Source of the DNA: Salinimonas profundi
GTDB lineage: Bacteria > Pseudomonadota > Gammaproteobacteria > Enterobacterales > Alteromonadaceae
Direction: 5' to 3'
Assembly (NCBI RefSeq): GCF_014750655.1
Contig: NZ_JABBXD010000009.1
Coordinates: 62,001 to 126,000, forward strand
Length of the DNA: 64,000 bases
The position numbers were made by a program, and so were the translations under genes. The notes under the pieces are model-generated. The model had not been told where the DNA came from. It saw nothing but the letters and a program-made list of their open reading frames with translations, and made no database searches. Shown here piece after piece: positions 37,321-47,464 of this stretch. Each line of letters starts with the position of its first letter. Within the stretch, counting starts at the first letter, position 1.

Positions 37321-38046
37321 CTAAAAGGCCAGATAAAAATCTTTGCACAACGCTTTGTAGTGGTCTGTGTACGAATTTTTTTCATCTCTTATAATCAATG
37401 TTTCTTTTCGTCTGCGGCCATGTTGCTTTGAAAATTCAAACGCGGAGACGTGAGACCGCCCGCCTTGCTTATTAAATACGGTCAACTCCCGGTCAAGCTG
37501 CCAGTCATGCTGCGTTGCATGCGCAATTATTATGTCGCGTTGTGATGTTGGATACAGGCAAGCGAGCCGGGCTGTTGATGACGTAACGTTTGTAGCGTGC
37601 ATGAACAAATCCTGCGAAGACAGACAGCCCTGATGGCGGGCAGCCTGGCGCGATGCGCTTTGCGCAAGATGAGCCGCATTGCCTACATTGGTATCGCTGA
37701 AGTACGGCGGGTTACAGATTATCGTATCAATTGGTTGTGAAGGTGTCAGCGCGGCAAGTCCACAGTGCCTGACCTGTATTCTGTCTGACCAGGGACTGTT
37801 ATCGGCATTTATCCGGGTTTGCACAATGGCATCCTGTGCGATATCAATGGCGAGTACTTGCGCATCGTCAGCACTGCGCTGACACATCATTAACGATAAA
37901 ATACCGGAGCCGCACCCCACATCCAAAATCTGCTGAGCCCCCTTTGACGTCGCCCAGCTACCCAAAATCAGACTGTCGGTATTGACCTTCATCGCACAAA
38001 GATCATGCGCAATAAAAAACTGCTTACACTGAAATCCTCTGGCCAT
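37321..38046 (-). CDS. trmN: tRNA1(Val) adenine(37)-N6-methyltransferase
   Basis: SAM-dependent enzyme (YfiC/TrmN6) that makes m6A37 in valine tRNA. The start region FKQFFI-like (FQCKQFFIAHDLCAMKV) is followed by the SAM loop DVGCGSGILSLMM and the adenine-methylase motif CNPPYF. Length 241 residues fits. The ATG overlaps the stop of the upstream gene (TGATG). Confidence 0.93.
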   Translation of the reverse strand: MARGFQCKQFFIAHDLCAMKVNTDSLILGSWATSKGAQQILDVGCGSGILSLMMCQRSADDAQVLAIDIAQDAIVQTRINADNSPWSDRIQVRHCGLAALTPSQPIDTIICNPPYFSDTNVGNAAHLAQSASRQAARHQGCLSSQDLFMHATNVTSSTARLACLYPTSQRDIIIAHATQHDWQLDRELTVFNKQGGRSHVSAFEFSKQHGRRRKETLIIRDEKNSYTDHYKALCKDFYLAF

Positions 38047-38678
38047 CAGGTGAATCGTTGCAACTGAATCATTTTGGTCGCCACCTCAGAGGCATAGGCA
38101 GGCCGGTACTTTTTAAACCGGCCGACCAGGAGCTTTCTAAGCAGCGGAGCCAGTTTCTGCCCCACGTCTTCTAATAAGCGGGACTCGTTACGTTCGCCCA
38201 GCAGCAGCGAAGGTCTGACCGCCACAGCATGCTGTAATTGCGGCATGCGCATAATGGCGTTTTCCAGCTCCCCTTTTACACGCAGGTAAAATTGACGGCT
38301 ATTGGCGTTGGCCCCTACCGATGAAATCCATACAAAGCTTTTAACTCGCTGCGCACGGGCAAGCTGGGCAGCAATATGCACATATTCAAAGTCAACTTTT
38401 CTGAACGCCGCACGGCTTCCAGCAGCTTTAATGGTGGTACCTAAACAACAGTAAACATGGTCAACGCTGAAGTATCCCTGATAGTCCTGGAAATCAGAAA
38501 AATCGATAACGATGGGCGACAATTTTTTTTCCGGATCGTCAAAGTAGCGCTCGGGCAAGGGGCGGCGCACCAGACAGACAATAGATTCGTAGCGATTGTC
38601 TGCCAGCAGTTTTTTGACCAGCGCCTGTCCGACCAAACCGGTAGCGCCCAAGACTAAAGCGGTTTTATTGCCACTCAC
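38046..38678 (-). CDS. NAD(P)-binding Rossmann protein, YraR/HTATIP2-like
   Basis: Atypical SDR of 210 residues. The nucleotide loop is VLGATGLVGQALVKKLL (residues 9-25), and the blocks VYCCLGTTIKAAGS and FVWISSVGANANS are typical of this NAD(P)H-binding family. The substrate is unknown. It precedes trmN6 with a TGATG overlap, so the two form an operon. Confidence 0.85.
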   Translation of the reverse strand: MSGNKTALVLGATGLVGQALVKKLLADNRYESIVCLVRRPLPERYFDDPEKKLSPIVIDFSDFQDYQGYFSVDHVYCCLGTTIKAAGSRAAFRKVDFEYVHIAAQLARAQRVKSFVWISSVGANANSRQFYLRVKGELENAIMRMPQLQHAVAVRPSLLLGERNESRLLEDVGQKLAPLLRKLLVGRFKKYRPAYASEVATKMIQLQRFT

Positions 38679-38735
38679 GTTATGTCATCCTGTATTGCAT
38701 CAGATAACCATCCACAGCGTAAAGCGTAGATAATA

Positions 38736-40943
38736 ATGAAAAAAGCGTTAATGATTGGAGCCATTATGCTCAGCAGCGCCGTTTCGGCCAACACGCTCAC
38801 CATTGAGCGAATTTTTGAGTCACCGTCCCTGGACGGTAACGCCCCCCGTGATCTTAAAGTATCTCCTGATGGACAGCGAGTAACTTTTTTGAAAGGTAAA
38901 GCATCTGACTACGACCAGCTGGATTTGTGGGAATACCATGTTGCGTCAGGAAAGACGCAGATGCTGTTCGATTCGCAGGAACTGTTACCCGGTGATCAGG
39001 CCTTATCCGACGAGGAAAAAGCGCGACGCGAGAGAATGCGCCTGTCAGGCTCAGGGATCGTGAGTTATGAATGGTCTGCAGACGGCACTGCGCTGTTATT
39101 TCCGTTAGGCGGCGACGTGTACTACCACCGTTTGGGTGAAAAGGGAGCCCGGCAGCTTCTTGATACCGACACTTTCGAAACGGATATTAAACTGTCTCCG
39201 AAAGGCACATATATCTCATTTATCCGCGACCAGAACCTGTTTATTAAGAATATTTCGACCGGTGAAGAACGCGCCATCACCAAAGAAGGCGACGGTAACA
39301 TCAAAATGGGCATGGCCGAATTTGTCGCGCAGGAAGAAATGGGCAGGATGACAGGCTACTGGTGGGCCCCGGATGAAAGTTATATTGCGTTTGCCAAAGT
39401 CGATGAAAGCCCGGTTGAGGTGATCACCCGGTCAGAAATCTACGCAGACGATATTAAGATGATTGAGCAGCGTTATCCTAAGGCTGGTACTGCCAATGTG
39501 AATATCGAGCTGGCCATAGAAAATATAAAAACCAAAGAACGCCAGTGGGTCGATTTAGGCAAAGAGAAAGACATTTATCTGGCGCGCGGGAAATGGATGC
39601 CGGATAGTCAGACTTTTACCTATCAATGGCAAAGCCGAGACCAGCAAAAACTGGAACTTCGCGCTTACAATGTGCAATCTGAATCACAGAAAACGCTGTT
39701 AACTGAGACCAGCGATACCTGGGTGAATCTGCACGATGATTTGCACTTTTTAAAGCAGTGTAATCAGTTTATCTGGGCATCTGAGAAAGACGGCTTTAAA
39801 CATCTGTACCTGTTTGGTCAGGATGGCAAGCTGGCTCGCCAGTTAACCAGTGGCAATTGGGTCGTGGAAAAAGTACGCGCCATCGATGAAGATAAAGGTG
39901 TTATCTATTTTACTGGTCGTAAAGATACGCCACTGGAAAGCCATTTATATTCCGTCACGCTTGATGGTGGCGAAATCACCCGTATTTCCGAGCGCGAGGG
40001 TTTTCACGAGATAAACTTTGCCGCTGACGGCTCTATTTATGTCGATGAGTTCTCGACAGCAAACCGGCCTCCCCAGGTCAGCTTGCATGATGCCAGCGGC
40101 AAGCAGATTACCTGGCTGGAGGAAAACAAGCTGGATAACGACCATCCGCTGACGCCCTATCTTGATAGCTGGAACAAGCCAGAATTTGGTACGATTACGA
40201 CCCCTGATGATGCCACGCTGTATTATCGATTATATAAACCTGAAGACACCAGCACCAAGCGTCCGGCGATTGTATTTTTATACGGCGGTCCACATGCACA
40301 GGTCGTGACCAATAAATGGGGCGGTAATCGCGGCTTGCTGATGCAATACTGGGTTGATCAAGGCTACGTTGTTTTCTCCATTGATAATCGCGGCTCTAAC
40401 TATCGTGGTAAGGGATTTGAAGATCCTATCTACAAAAAGATGGGGACGGTTGAGGTAGACGATCAGGTAGAAGGCGTTAAATTCTTGCGCTCACTGGATT
40501 ACGTTGATCCGCAGCGTATCGGTGTTCACGGCCACAGTTATGGCGGCTATATGACACTCATGACAATGTTCAAAGCAGGTGAATATTTCAAGGCAGGCGT
40601 GTCGGGTGCGCCGGTGACCGACTGGCGTCTGTACGATACGCACTATACGGAACGTTACATGGGCAATCCCACAAAGGATGATGATGCTTATACTAACTCT
40701 TCCGTGTTTCCGTATGCTGACGGGTTAAAAGGTCCGCTTTTGATTTATCACGGAATGGCTGACGATAACGTGTTATTCACCCACAGTACCCGCTTGTATA
40801 AACACTTACAGGATATGGCTAAGCCCTTTGAAACCATGGATTATCCGGGTAAAAAGCACAGTATCCGCGGTAAGCAGACAGGCACGCATTTGTACAAGAC
40901 AATCACGAACTTCTTTAACAGAAACTTACACCCAGAGAAATAA
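38736..40943 (+). CDS. Exported dipeptidyl peptidase IV (S9 family)
   Basis: Serine peptidase that removes X-Pro dipeptides. Signal peptide MKKALMIGAIMLSSAVSA. The N-terminal beta-propeller includes AEFVAQEEMGRMTGYWWAPD with the Glu pair that binds the substrate amino terminus in DPP IV. The C-terminal alpha/beta-hydrolase has the nucleophile in GHSYGGYMT, the Asp region HGMADDNVLF and the His in GKKHSI. The 735-residue length fits. It is followed by a terminator and then a secreted subtilisin, both suited to extracellular peptide use. Confidence 0.94.
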   Translation: MKKALMIGAIMLSSAVSANTLTIERIFESPSLDGNAPRDLKVSPDGQRVTFLKGKASDYDQLDLWEYHVASGKTQMLFDSQELLPGDQALSDEEKARRERMRLSGSGIVSYEWSADGTALLFPLGGDVYYHRLGEKGARQLLDTDTFETDIKLSPKGTYISFIRDQNLFIKNISTGEERAITKEGDGNIKMGMAEFVAQEEMGRMTGYWWAPDESYIAFAKVDESPVEVITRSEIYADDIKMIEQRYPKAGTANVNIELAIENIKTKERQWVDLGKEKDIYLARGKWMPDSQTFTYQWQSRDQQKLELRAYNVQSESQKTLLTETSDTWVNLHDDLHFLKQCNQFIWASEKDGFKHLYLFGQDGKLARQLTSGNWVVEKVRAIDEDKGVIYFTGRKDTPLESHLYSVTLDGGEITRISEREGFHEINFAADGSIYVDEFSTANRPPQVSLHDASGKQITWLEENKLDNDHPLTPYLDSWNKPEFGTITTPDDATLYYRLYKPEDTSTKRPAIVFLYGGPHAQVVTNKWGGNRGLLMQYWVDQGYVVFSIDNRGSNYRGKGFEDPIYKKMGTVEVDDQVEGVKFLRSLDYVDPQRIGVHGHSYGGYMTLMTMFKAGEYFKAGVSGAPVTDWRLYDTHYTERYMGNPTKDDDAYTNSSVFPYADGLKGPLLIYHGMADDNVLFTHSTRLYKHLQDMAKPFETMDYPGKKHSIRGKQTGTHLYKTITNFFNRNLHPEK

Positions 40944-40965
40944 ACATTTCTCTTTTTGTTAAAAA

Positions 40966-40999
40966 AAGGCAAAGGCATCACAACCTTTGCCTTTTTTTT
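40966..40999 (+). terminator. Intrinsic terminator after dipeptidyl peptidase gene
   Basis: AAGGCAAAGG (40966-40975), eight-base loop, CCTTTGCCTT (40984-40993), then T run to 40999; an A run precedes the stem. Confidence 0.9.
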
Positions 41000-41173
41000 G
41001 TTCTAAACAATGCACTTATCATTACATTAGCTTTTTTCTACTTGCAAAGCGATCAAGAACTCCTTTATGTTGGTTATGGGATTCACCCATCGAAGTCATT
41101 CGGAAACACACAATAAGATTGGTTTAAACCGACACCCGTTTGACGCAATTCAACAAGTGAAGAAGAAAAATAT

Positions 41174-43024
41174 ATGTTTAATAAAACAATCAAACCCACC
41201 CTTGCAGCATCATTAGTTGCGCTTAGTTTTTCAGCTCTGGCAAATAATAGTGAAAGCGAAAGCCGCTATATCATCCAGGTTGATAATAACGGTAAGGGTA
41301 TAGTAAAAGCGCTGGCCAGGCAGGCCGGTGGAGACATCAAGGTTGATGCAGACGGCTTCATTGCAGCTTCATTTTCCGGCAAGTCTCTCGCTGAGGTAAA
41401 AGGATTATTAAACAACCCTCATGTTAAATTGGTAGAACAGGATCAGGTTCGTCGTCCTATGGCATTGTACAATGACGATGCTGGCGATCCGTCCACAACA
41501 CAAATTACGCCTTACGCAGTTTATCAGGCGCAGGCTGATCAGGTGACGTTCAATCCAAGTGCAGGCATGAAAGTCTGTGTTATCGACTCTGGTCTGGACA
41601 GCTCTAACTCTGACTTTGTCTGGTCTGCCATTACCGGTGACAACGATCCGGGCACAGGCAACTGGTATGACAATGGTGGCCCTCATGGTACCCACGTTGC
41701 TGGTACCATCGGTGCAGCAGACAACGGCTATGGTGTAGTAGGTATGGCACCTGGCGTTGATATGCACATTATCAAAGTATTCAACGAAAGCGGCTGGGGA
41801 TACTCTTCAGATCTGGCTTATGCAGCACAAAAATGTTCACAAGCCGGCGCAAATATCATCAACATGAGTCTTGGTGGCGGCGGTGCTAACAGCACTGAAG
41901 AAAATGCCTTCATCGACTTTGTTCAAAATGGTGGTTTTGTTGTTGCCGCAGCGGGTAACGATGGCAACAATGTTCGTTCGTATCCAGCCGGTTACCCTGC
42001 GGTAATGATGATTGGTGCCAACGATGCCGATGATAACATTGCAGATTTTTCTCAGTATCCAAGCTGTGAATCAGGCCGTGGCAAGAACGTCACTTCTGAT
42101 GAGACTATCTGTGTGGAAGCAACCGCTGGCGGCGTAGATACACTATCTACTTATCCTGCAGGTGGCGCGACAATGGCTTCACTGACGGCAGATGGCGCAG
42201 GCGTTGCGGCGTCTTCGATGGAAAACAGCGGTGATGCATCAGGCAGCACGTACTTTATGGGTATCGGTGACAGCGTTGATGCCAATGCTGCCGGTAAAGT
42301 CTGTGTAATCGACCGTGGTAGCATCAGCTTCTACGATAAGGTAAATAACTGTGAAAGCTCAGGTGGTATCGGTGCGGTTGTGATCAACAACGAACCGGGC
42401 ATGCTATACGGCACGCTGGGTGAAACCAATGATACAACTATTCCTGCAGTAGGTGCGGCGTTTGAAGATCGTGATGCGCTACTTGCTGCAAGCACGATGG
42501 ATATCAGCATCGGCGCCAGCGACTACGGCTTCATGAGCGGTACGTCTATGGCTACACCAGCAGTAGCAGGTGTTGCGGCACTGGTATGGTCTAACCATCC
42601 TCAGTGTACCGGTGAAGACATCCGTGGCGCGCTTAAAGCGACAGCACGTGATGCGGGCGCTGCTGGTAAAGATGTTTACTTCGGTCACGGTATCGTTCAG
42701 GCTGCTGACGCAAGTGCTTATCTGACAGCGAATGGCTGTTCAGGTGGTTCTGGCGGCGGTACAGGTGAAGAGCCTACCGGTGGTGATCTGACACTGTCTG
42801 CAACAGGCTATAAGTCTAAAGGCACACAGCTTGTAGACCTTGCCTGGGGTGATGCAACAACCAGCAATGTTGATGTTTATCGCAACGGCGCGGTAATCAC
42901 TACAACAGCAAACGATGGTGCATATACTGACACAATCAACACCAAAGGTGGTGGTACTTATCAGTATCAGGTGTGTGAAGCATCAAGCACTGTATGTTCT
43001 GCAACAGTCACCGTTACTTTTTAA
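41174..43024 (+). CDS. Secreted subtilisin-like serine protease (S8) with PA insert
   Basis: Exported protease of 616 residues. Signal peptide to about residue 23, an I9-type propeptide to about 95, then the S8 domain with Asp138 (VCVIDSGLD), His171 (GPHGTHVAGTIG), Asn in AAAGNDGNN, and Ser in GTSMATPAVAG near residue 457. A protease-associated insert lies between Asn and Ser (cysteine-bearing, GKVCVIDRGSISFYDKVNNC). A Gly/Ser linker near 532-545 leads to a beta-sandwich C-terminal domain of about 70 residues that might be a substrate-binding or sorting domain. Own terminator. Confidence 0.95.
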   Translation: MFNKTIKPTLAASLVALSFSALANNSESESRYIIQVDNNGKGIVKALARQAGGDIKVDADGFIAASFSGKSLAEVKGLLNNPHVKLVEQDQVRRPMALYNDDAGDPSTTQITPYAVYQAQADQVTFNPSAGMKVCVIDSGLDSSNSDFVWSAITGDNDPGTGNWYDNGGPHGTHVAGTIGAADNGYGVVGMAPGVDMHIIKVFNESGWGYSSDLAYAAQKCSQAGANIINMSLGGGGANSTEENAFIDFVQNGGFVVAAAGNDGNNVRSYPAGYPAVMMIGANDADDNIADFSQYPSCESGRGKNVTSDETICVEATAGGVDTLSTYPAGGATMASLTADGAGVAASSMENSGDASGSTYFMGIGDSVDANAAGKVCVIDRGSISFYDKVNNCESSGGIGAVVINNEPGMLYGTLGETNDTTIPAVGAAFEDRDALLAASTMDISIGASDYGFMSGTSMATPAVAGVAALVWSNHPQCTGEDIRGALKATARDAGAAGKDVYFGHGIVQAADASAYLTANGCSGGSGGGTGEEPTGGDLTLSATGYKSKGTQLVDLAWGDATTSNVDVYRNGAVITTTANDGAYTDTINTKGGGTYQYQVCEASSTVCSATVTVTF

Positions 43025-43040
43025 ATAAAAAGGTAATGAC

Positions 43041-43072
43041 AAAAAGGCCAGCGTTACGCTGGCCTTTTTTTT
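43041..43072. terminator. Bidirectional intrinsic terminator
   Basis: AGGCCAGCG (43045-43053), loop TTA, CGCTGGCCT (43057-43065), with A run before and T run after. It serves the subtilisin gene and the convergent PH-domain gene, whose stop codon lies at the edge of the T run. Confidence 0.93.
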
Positions 43073-43445
43073 ATCTGAACAGCTGGTTTGCCAGAGTATG
43101 CTGAACCCCGGCAGCGGCTTTTTTGTTCAGCTCAATAGTCACCGGCCCATCCTGACCCGATACCCACACCCGAAGCTCTGAGTCCATGTCAAAATGCCCC
43201 GCGGTTTCAACACTGAACTGCGTGATAGATTTGTAAGGAATGGAGTGATAATTAACTTTACGCCCGCTTATCCCCTGTTTATCAATAAGCACAATCCGGC
43301 TGGTAGTAAAGACGATAAGGTCCCGCACTAACCTGTAGGCAGTTGAAACGGATTCGTTATCAGCCAGCATCGGCGCCAGTTGCTCTTGCACATCATCAAT
43401 GCTGACTTCACTGGCATTCCCCATCAGCGCATCTAGTAATCCCAT
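43071..43445 (-). CDS. Bacterial PH-domain protein
   Basis: ATG at 43445 follows an AAGGAAGGGA purine run; an upstream start at 43472 overlaps that site. The 124-residue product begins MGLLDALMGNASE and has the bacterial PH fold signature: LIVFTTSRIVLIDKQG, RKVNYHSIPYKSITQFSVET, LRVWVSG. Such proteins are short and soluble; the role is not known. Single gene. Confidence 0.85.
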   Translation of the reverse strand: MGLLDALMGNASEVSIDDVQEQLAPMLADNESVSTAYRLVRDLIVFTTSRIVLIDKQGISGRKVNYHSIPYKSITQFSVETAGHFDMDSELRVWVSGQDGPVTIELNKKAAAGVQHTLANQLFR

Positions 43446-43647
43446 TGGTCCCTTCCTTTTATTGGCAAACAAAGCTACGAATTACTACGAAACATTTTCC
43501 ATAAACAGTCACACCAGAATTAAAACGTAACGTGTGGCGGGATCAGCGTTGCGGCACGTTAAGTTTACCTGGTAAAGCGGTAAGTCATTCGCTGCGCGAC
43601 CCGTACAGTGTTATGGTAGGGTTATTATCCATTTATATTTTTACTCT

Positions 43648-44673
43648 ATGAATCAACCCACTTTTGACGATGTACTGAATGCCGCCAGGCGCATTCAGGG
43701 AAAAGTGCATAAAACGCCCTTGTTCGAATCAGCGCTTCTTAATAAATGGTTGGGACACCGAATTATTTTTAAAGCCGAATGTCTGCAGAAAATAGGCGCT
43801 TTTAAGTTGCGGGGCGCAGTGAATGTGCTGGCTCACCATGCTCAGTGCGGTACGCTGCCGCAACGTGTGGTTGCCAACAGTTCAGGCAATCACGCACAAG
43901 CCGTTGCCTATGCAGCATCACTTTATAATATCCCGGTGACTATCTTTGCAGCCAAAAGTATTTCCCCCATCAAGGCGGCGGCGACAAAAAGCTATGGCGC
44001 AGAACTGAAGCTGTATGATATCCGACCCGAGGCCGACGAGGCGGTCGCAGAAGCGTCGCAAGTACCCGGAACACTCTGGATACCTCCCTTTAATGACAAA
44101 GATGTGATTGCCGGACAGGGCACTGCTGCGCTTGAAGCGATTGAACAGGCTGGTACCGTAGATGCTGTTTTTGCGCCCTGCGGCGGTGGTGGACTGCTAA
44201 GCGGTAGTTTTCTGGCCACACGAGGAATGTTGCCCAACGCCAAGGTCATTGGTGCTGAGCCTGCTAATGCTAATGATGCCGCAAAGTCTTTGCAAAGTGG
44301 AATCATAGAAACACTTTCCGGCCCTGCCCAAACACTGGCAGATGGTGCCGCCACGCCCAGTGTCGGTGAGCATACCTTTGCTTTTTTGCAGGAACTTGAT
44401 GATTTTTATGAAGTTGATGAAATTCAGATTGCCTACTGGACGCAATGGCTACAACATTTGTTAAAACTTCACATTGAGCCTACCAGCGCCATGACGATGG
44501 CAGCGGTTGCGGCATGGGCCGTCGAGAACAAGACACCTAAAACCGCGTTGGTTATGTTATCTGGCGGTAATATCAGCGCCACCAGTATGCAGAAAATTTG
44601 GCAACAGGATTACCTGTTACAGCCGCCCATGATATGTCCTGAGGAAGAACCACACCATGAGCAAACTCTATAA
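43648..44673 (+). CDS. Threonine/serine dehydratase-like PLP enzyme
   Basis: Fold-type II pyridoxal-phosphate enzyme of 341 residues. The Schiff-base lysine lies in IGAFKLRGA (about residue 54), the cofactor-binding loop is SSGNHAQAVAYAA, and the glycine-rich phosphate loop is CGGGGLLSG. Catabolic threonine or serine dehydratase, or serine racemase, are possible; there is no C-terminal ACT domain, so it is not the regulated biosynthetic IlvA. Its end overlaps the next gene by 17 bases. Confidence 0.87.
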   Translation: MNQPTFDDVLNAARRIQGKVHKTPLFESALLNKWLGHRIIFKAECLQKIGAFKLRGAVNVLAHHAQCGTLPQRVVANSSGNHAQAVAYAASLYNIPVTIFAAKSISPIKAAATKSYGAELKLYDIRPEADEAVAEASQVPGTLWIPPFNDKDVIAGQGTAALEAIEQAGTVDAVFAPCGGGGLLSGSFLATRGMLPNAKVIGAEPANANDAAKSLQSGIIETLSGPAQTLADGAATPSVGEHTFAFLQELDDFYEVDEIQIAYWTQWLQHLLKLHIEPTSAMTMAAVAAWAVENKTPKTALVMLSGGNISATSMQKIWQQDYLLQPPMICPEEEPHHEQTL

Positions 44674-46306
44674 AAAACTGTCTTTAGCTGTAGCCTTAGT
44701 TATAGGTACATCCCCGGTATTGGCAGATACATTGTTGATAAAGAATGTAAAGGGATACACCCTTGATGAAAGCGGTGAAATAGTAAAATTTCAGGCTATG
44801 GCGGTGGACGACGGTAAGATTGCAGGTCTGAACCCTGATACAACACAGCAGTATGACCGCACTGTCGATGGCGGCGGGAAAACCCTGTTGCCCGGTATGA
44901 TTGATGCGCATGGTCACTTACTGGGCCTGGGCAGTAACCTGCTGGAAGTTGATTTGCGGGATACCAGCAGTGTTCAGCAAGCAGTATCAAAAGTTGCTGA
45001 ATATGCATTGGCAAATCCAGCCGGCGAATGGATCACAGGACGCGGCTGGAATCAGGAGTTGTGGTCAGATCGCGCCTATCCGCGAGCCAGTGATCTCGAT
45101 ACGAAAATTGATGATCGGCCGGTATGGCTTACCCGTGTCGATGGTCATGCAGGTTGGGCCAACAGCCGGGGCTTAGAACTGGCCGGCATCGACAAGGATA
45201 CCCAGTCCCCGAAGGGTGGGCAGATTGTTAAGGATGAGCAAGGCAATCCTACAGGCGTACTGATAGATAACGCGATGGGTTTGCTCGATAAACATATTCC
45301 GGAAACTGGCAATGAGCAGCTGAATGCGCAGCTTGATGCTGCAGGTGAGCACTTACTATCTAACGGTGTGACAGCGATGCATGATGCCGGCATTCCCCAT
45401 TCCGTTTATGACTTTTATTTACGACGCGCGGTTGAACAAACACTGCCAGTGCGTATTTATGCCATGATAAGCGCCACCGACGACCAGCTGGAAACGATGC
45501 TGGAAAATGGCCCAATCCGTGATGCTGATGACTTTTTATTTATTAACAGCGTCAAAGCCTACGGTGACGGCGCGCTGGGCAGCCGTGGTGCTGCGCTGCT
45601 TGAACCTTATAGCGATGCGCCCCATCAAAAAGGGTTAATGGTAACCCAGCCTGAAGACTTTCCTGATCTGTTCAATCAGGTCATCAATGCTGGCTTTCAG
45701 CTAAACTTTCACGCCATCGGCGACCGCGCGAACCGACTGGCGCTTGACCAGTTCGAGGCCACGTTCAAAAAGCATGGCGGACAATCTTTGCGAAATCGTA
45801 TCGAGCATGCTCAGGTCGTTGCCCCGTCAGATTTAGCGCGCTTTTCTTCACTGCAGGTACTGCCGTCAATGCAGCCTACCCATGCCACCAGTGATAAAAA
45901 TATGGCTGAAGACCGTATCGGGGAAGACCGCATGGAGGGCGCTTATGCCTGGCAATCATTGCTTAAATCAGGAATTGCCGTGCCTTTGGGTTCTGATTTT
46001 CCGGTCGAACTGGCCAACCCGTTTTATGGGATCCATGCCGCTGTTACCCGACAGGATCGCGATAACAACCCGGTAAAAGGCTGGTATGCACATGAGGCAT
46101 TAAGTCTTAAACAGGCATTTAAAGGCTTCACGCTGGATGCCGCTTATGCTGCGCATATGGAAGATAGTCTGGGTACGCTGACGCCAGGCAAGTGGGCAGA
46201 TTTCATCATCGTTGATCAGGATATCTTTTCTGTTAAGCCTGAAGCGCTATGGAAAACGTCTGTAGAGCAAACCTGGGTGGCCGGAGAGAAGGTCTTTGAG
46301 AAGTAA
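44657..46306 (+). CDS. Exported YtcJ-like amidohydrolase
   Basis: Metal-dependent amidohydrolase of the Amidohydro_3 group, 549 residues, with a signal peptide (LSLAVALVIGTSPVLA). Visible ligands and motifs are LLPGMIDAHGHLLGLG, FHAIGDRANR, RIEHAQVV and PLGSDFPVELANP. The substrate is unknown. It begins inside the last codons of the dehydratase gene, so expression is coupled. It converges with the next gene across three bases. Confidence 0.88.
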   Translation: MSKLYKKLSLAVALVIGTSPVLADTLLIKNVKGYTLDESGEIVKFQAMAVDDGKIAGLNPDTTQQYDRTVDGGGKTLLPGMIDAHGHLLGLGSNLLEVDLRDTSSVQQAVSKVAEYALANPAGEWITGRGWNQELWSDRAYPRASDLDTKIDDRPVWLTRVDGHAGWANSRGLELAGIDKDTQSPKGGQIVKDEQGNPTGVLIDNAMGLLDKHIPETGNEQLNAQLDAAGEHLLSNGVTAMHDAGIPHSVYDFYLRRAVEQTLPVRIYAMISATDDQLETMLENGPIRDADDFLFINSVKAYGDGALGSRGAALLEPYSDAPHQKGLMVTQPEDFPDLFNQVINAGFQLNFHAIGDRANRLALDQFEATFKKHGGQSLRNRIEHAQVVAPSDLARFSSLQVLPSMQPTHATSDKNMAEDRIGEDRMEGAYAWQSLLKSGIAVPLGSDFPVELANPFYGIHAAVTRQDRDNNPVKGWYAHEALSLKQAFKGFTLDAAYAAHMEDSLGTLTPGKWADFIIVDQDIFSVKPEALWKTSVEQTWVAGEKVFEK

Positions 46307-46309
46307 GAA

Positions 46310-47428
46310 TCACCGATAGCGGGGCTGCATAACCTCGCGCCACCATTTATCAAAGCTGGCCGGTTGCGCCACATTGATGATTTGACCGAAACGTGGGGTG
46401 AGCAGCCTTACCTGGGCTTTGCTCGCCTCCCTTGTAATCTGCTCCAGAGGTTCAAACCAGAGGTGAAAGGCCAGGTCGAATGTACTGTTGTGCACTGGCA
46501 CCAGATACGTAGTCTTAATATCCAGCGCAGCCTGCACCGTCTGTGCGGGTGTCATATGTACATCCGGCCAGTATGGTGCGTAGGCGCCGTTTTCTATAAA
46601 TGCCATATCGAACGGTCCGTAGCGGTGACCAATTTCCTTAAAACCGTCAAAGTACCCCGAATCTCCACTGATGAACAGGCGCCTGTCATTAGTATTAATC
46701 ACCCAGGCCCCCCACAACGATTTATTGCGATCAGTTAATCCCCGACCTGAAAAATGTTGCGTTGGTGTCAGTATCACTTCCCCGTCGTCCACGGTATTTG
46801 CATCCCACCAGCCCAGCTCCGTTACTCTGTCAGCGCTGATCCCCCAGGAAACCAGCTCTGCGCGCACACCAAGGGGCACGACATATTGCAGATTGTCATT
46901 ATCAAGCTGGCGTATGGCCGCTTCATCGAGATGATCGTAGTGATTATGGGATAGCAAAATTCGCGAAATCGGCGGTAACGCTTGCAATGATATAGGTGGA
47001 GGATGAAAACGCTTGGGGCCCATAAAAGAAAATGGCGACGCGCGTTGTGCAAATATCGGGTCCACCAGCCAGTATTCCTTACCCACTTTCAGCAAAAGCC
47101 CCGAGTGACCGAGCTTAACGACATACACACCGTTATCAGGCAGTCGCGCTAACTGCTCACGCGTGAGAGTCTGCACAGGAATTGCGGCTTCAGGACGGGC
47201 TGCCTCACGCTTCTGGGTAAAGCGACGATAGAGAATACTGAAAAATTTAAAAGGTGAATCTTCAGCCCGCCGAGGCTGATTTATAAACTTACCGTCGTCA
47301 TAATAATCAACGTTGTAAGCTTGCTGCGATACGGTAACCAGCGTCTGATTGATAGCAAACGCGGCTACGAGCAAAACGCAGATAACCAGCACCACCGCGA
47401 TACTGACTTTTTTGAGAATATTCAGCAT
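46310..47428 (-). CDS. Membrane-anchored metallo-beta-lactamase-fold hydrolase (NAPE-PLD/UlaG-like)
   Basis: An N-terminal signal anchor (VSIAVVLVICVLLVAAFAI) is followed by an MBL-fold domain with the metal motif LSHNHYDHLDEAAI (H-x-H-x-D-H), a later GDSGYFDGF, and the final VPVHNSTFDLAFH. The 372-residue protein resembles lactonase/N-acyl-phosphatidylethanolamine phospholipase D-type hydrolases. The catalytic part should lie in the periplasm. Substrate unknown. Confidence 0.85.
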   Translation of the reverse strand: MLNILKKVSIAVVLVICVLLVAAFAINQTLVTVSQQAYNVDYYDDGKFINQPRRAEDSPFKFFSILYRRFTQKREAARPEAAIPVQTLTREQLARLPDNGVYVVKLGHSGLLLKVGKEYWLVDPIFAQRASPFSFMGPKRFHPPPISLQALPPISRILLSHNHYDHLDEAAIRQLDNDNLQYVVPLGVRAELVSWGISADRVTELGWWDANTVDDGEVILTPTQHFSGRGLTDRNKSLWGAWVINTNDRRLFISGDSGYFDGFKEIGHRYGPFDMAFIENGAYAPYWPDVHMTPAQTVQAALDIKTTYLVPVHNSTFDLAFHLWFEPLEQITREASKAQVRLLTPRFGQIINVAQPASFDKWWREVMQPRYR

Positions 47429-47464
47429 TCAATCACATCAAATGTTAGAAACATTGCAAATTGA

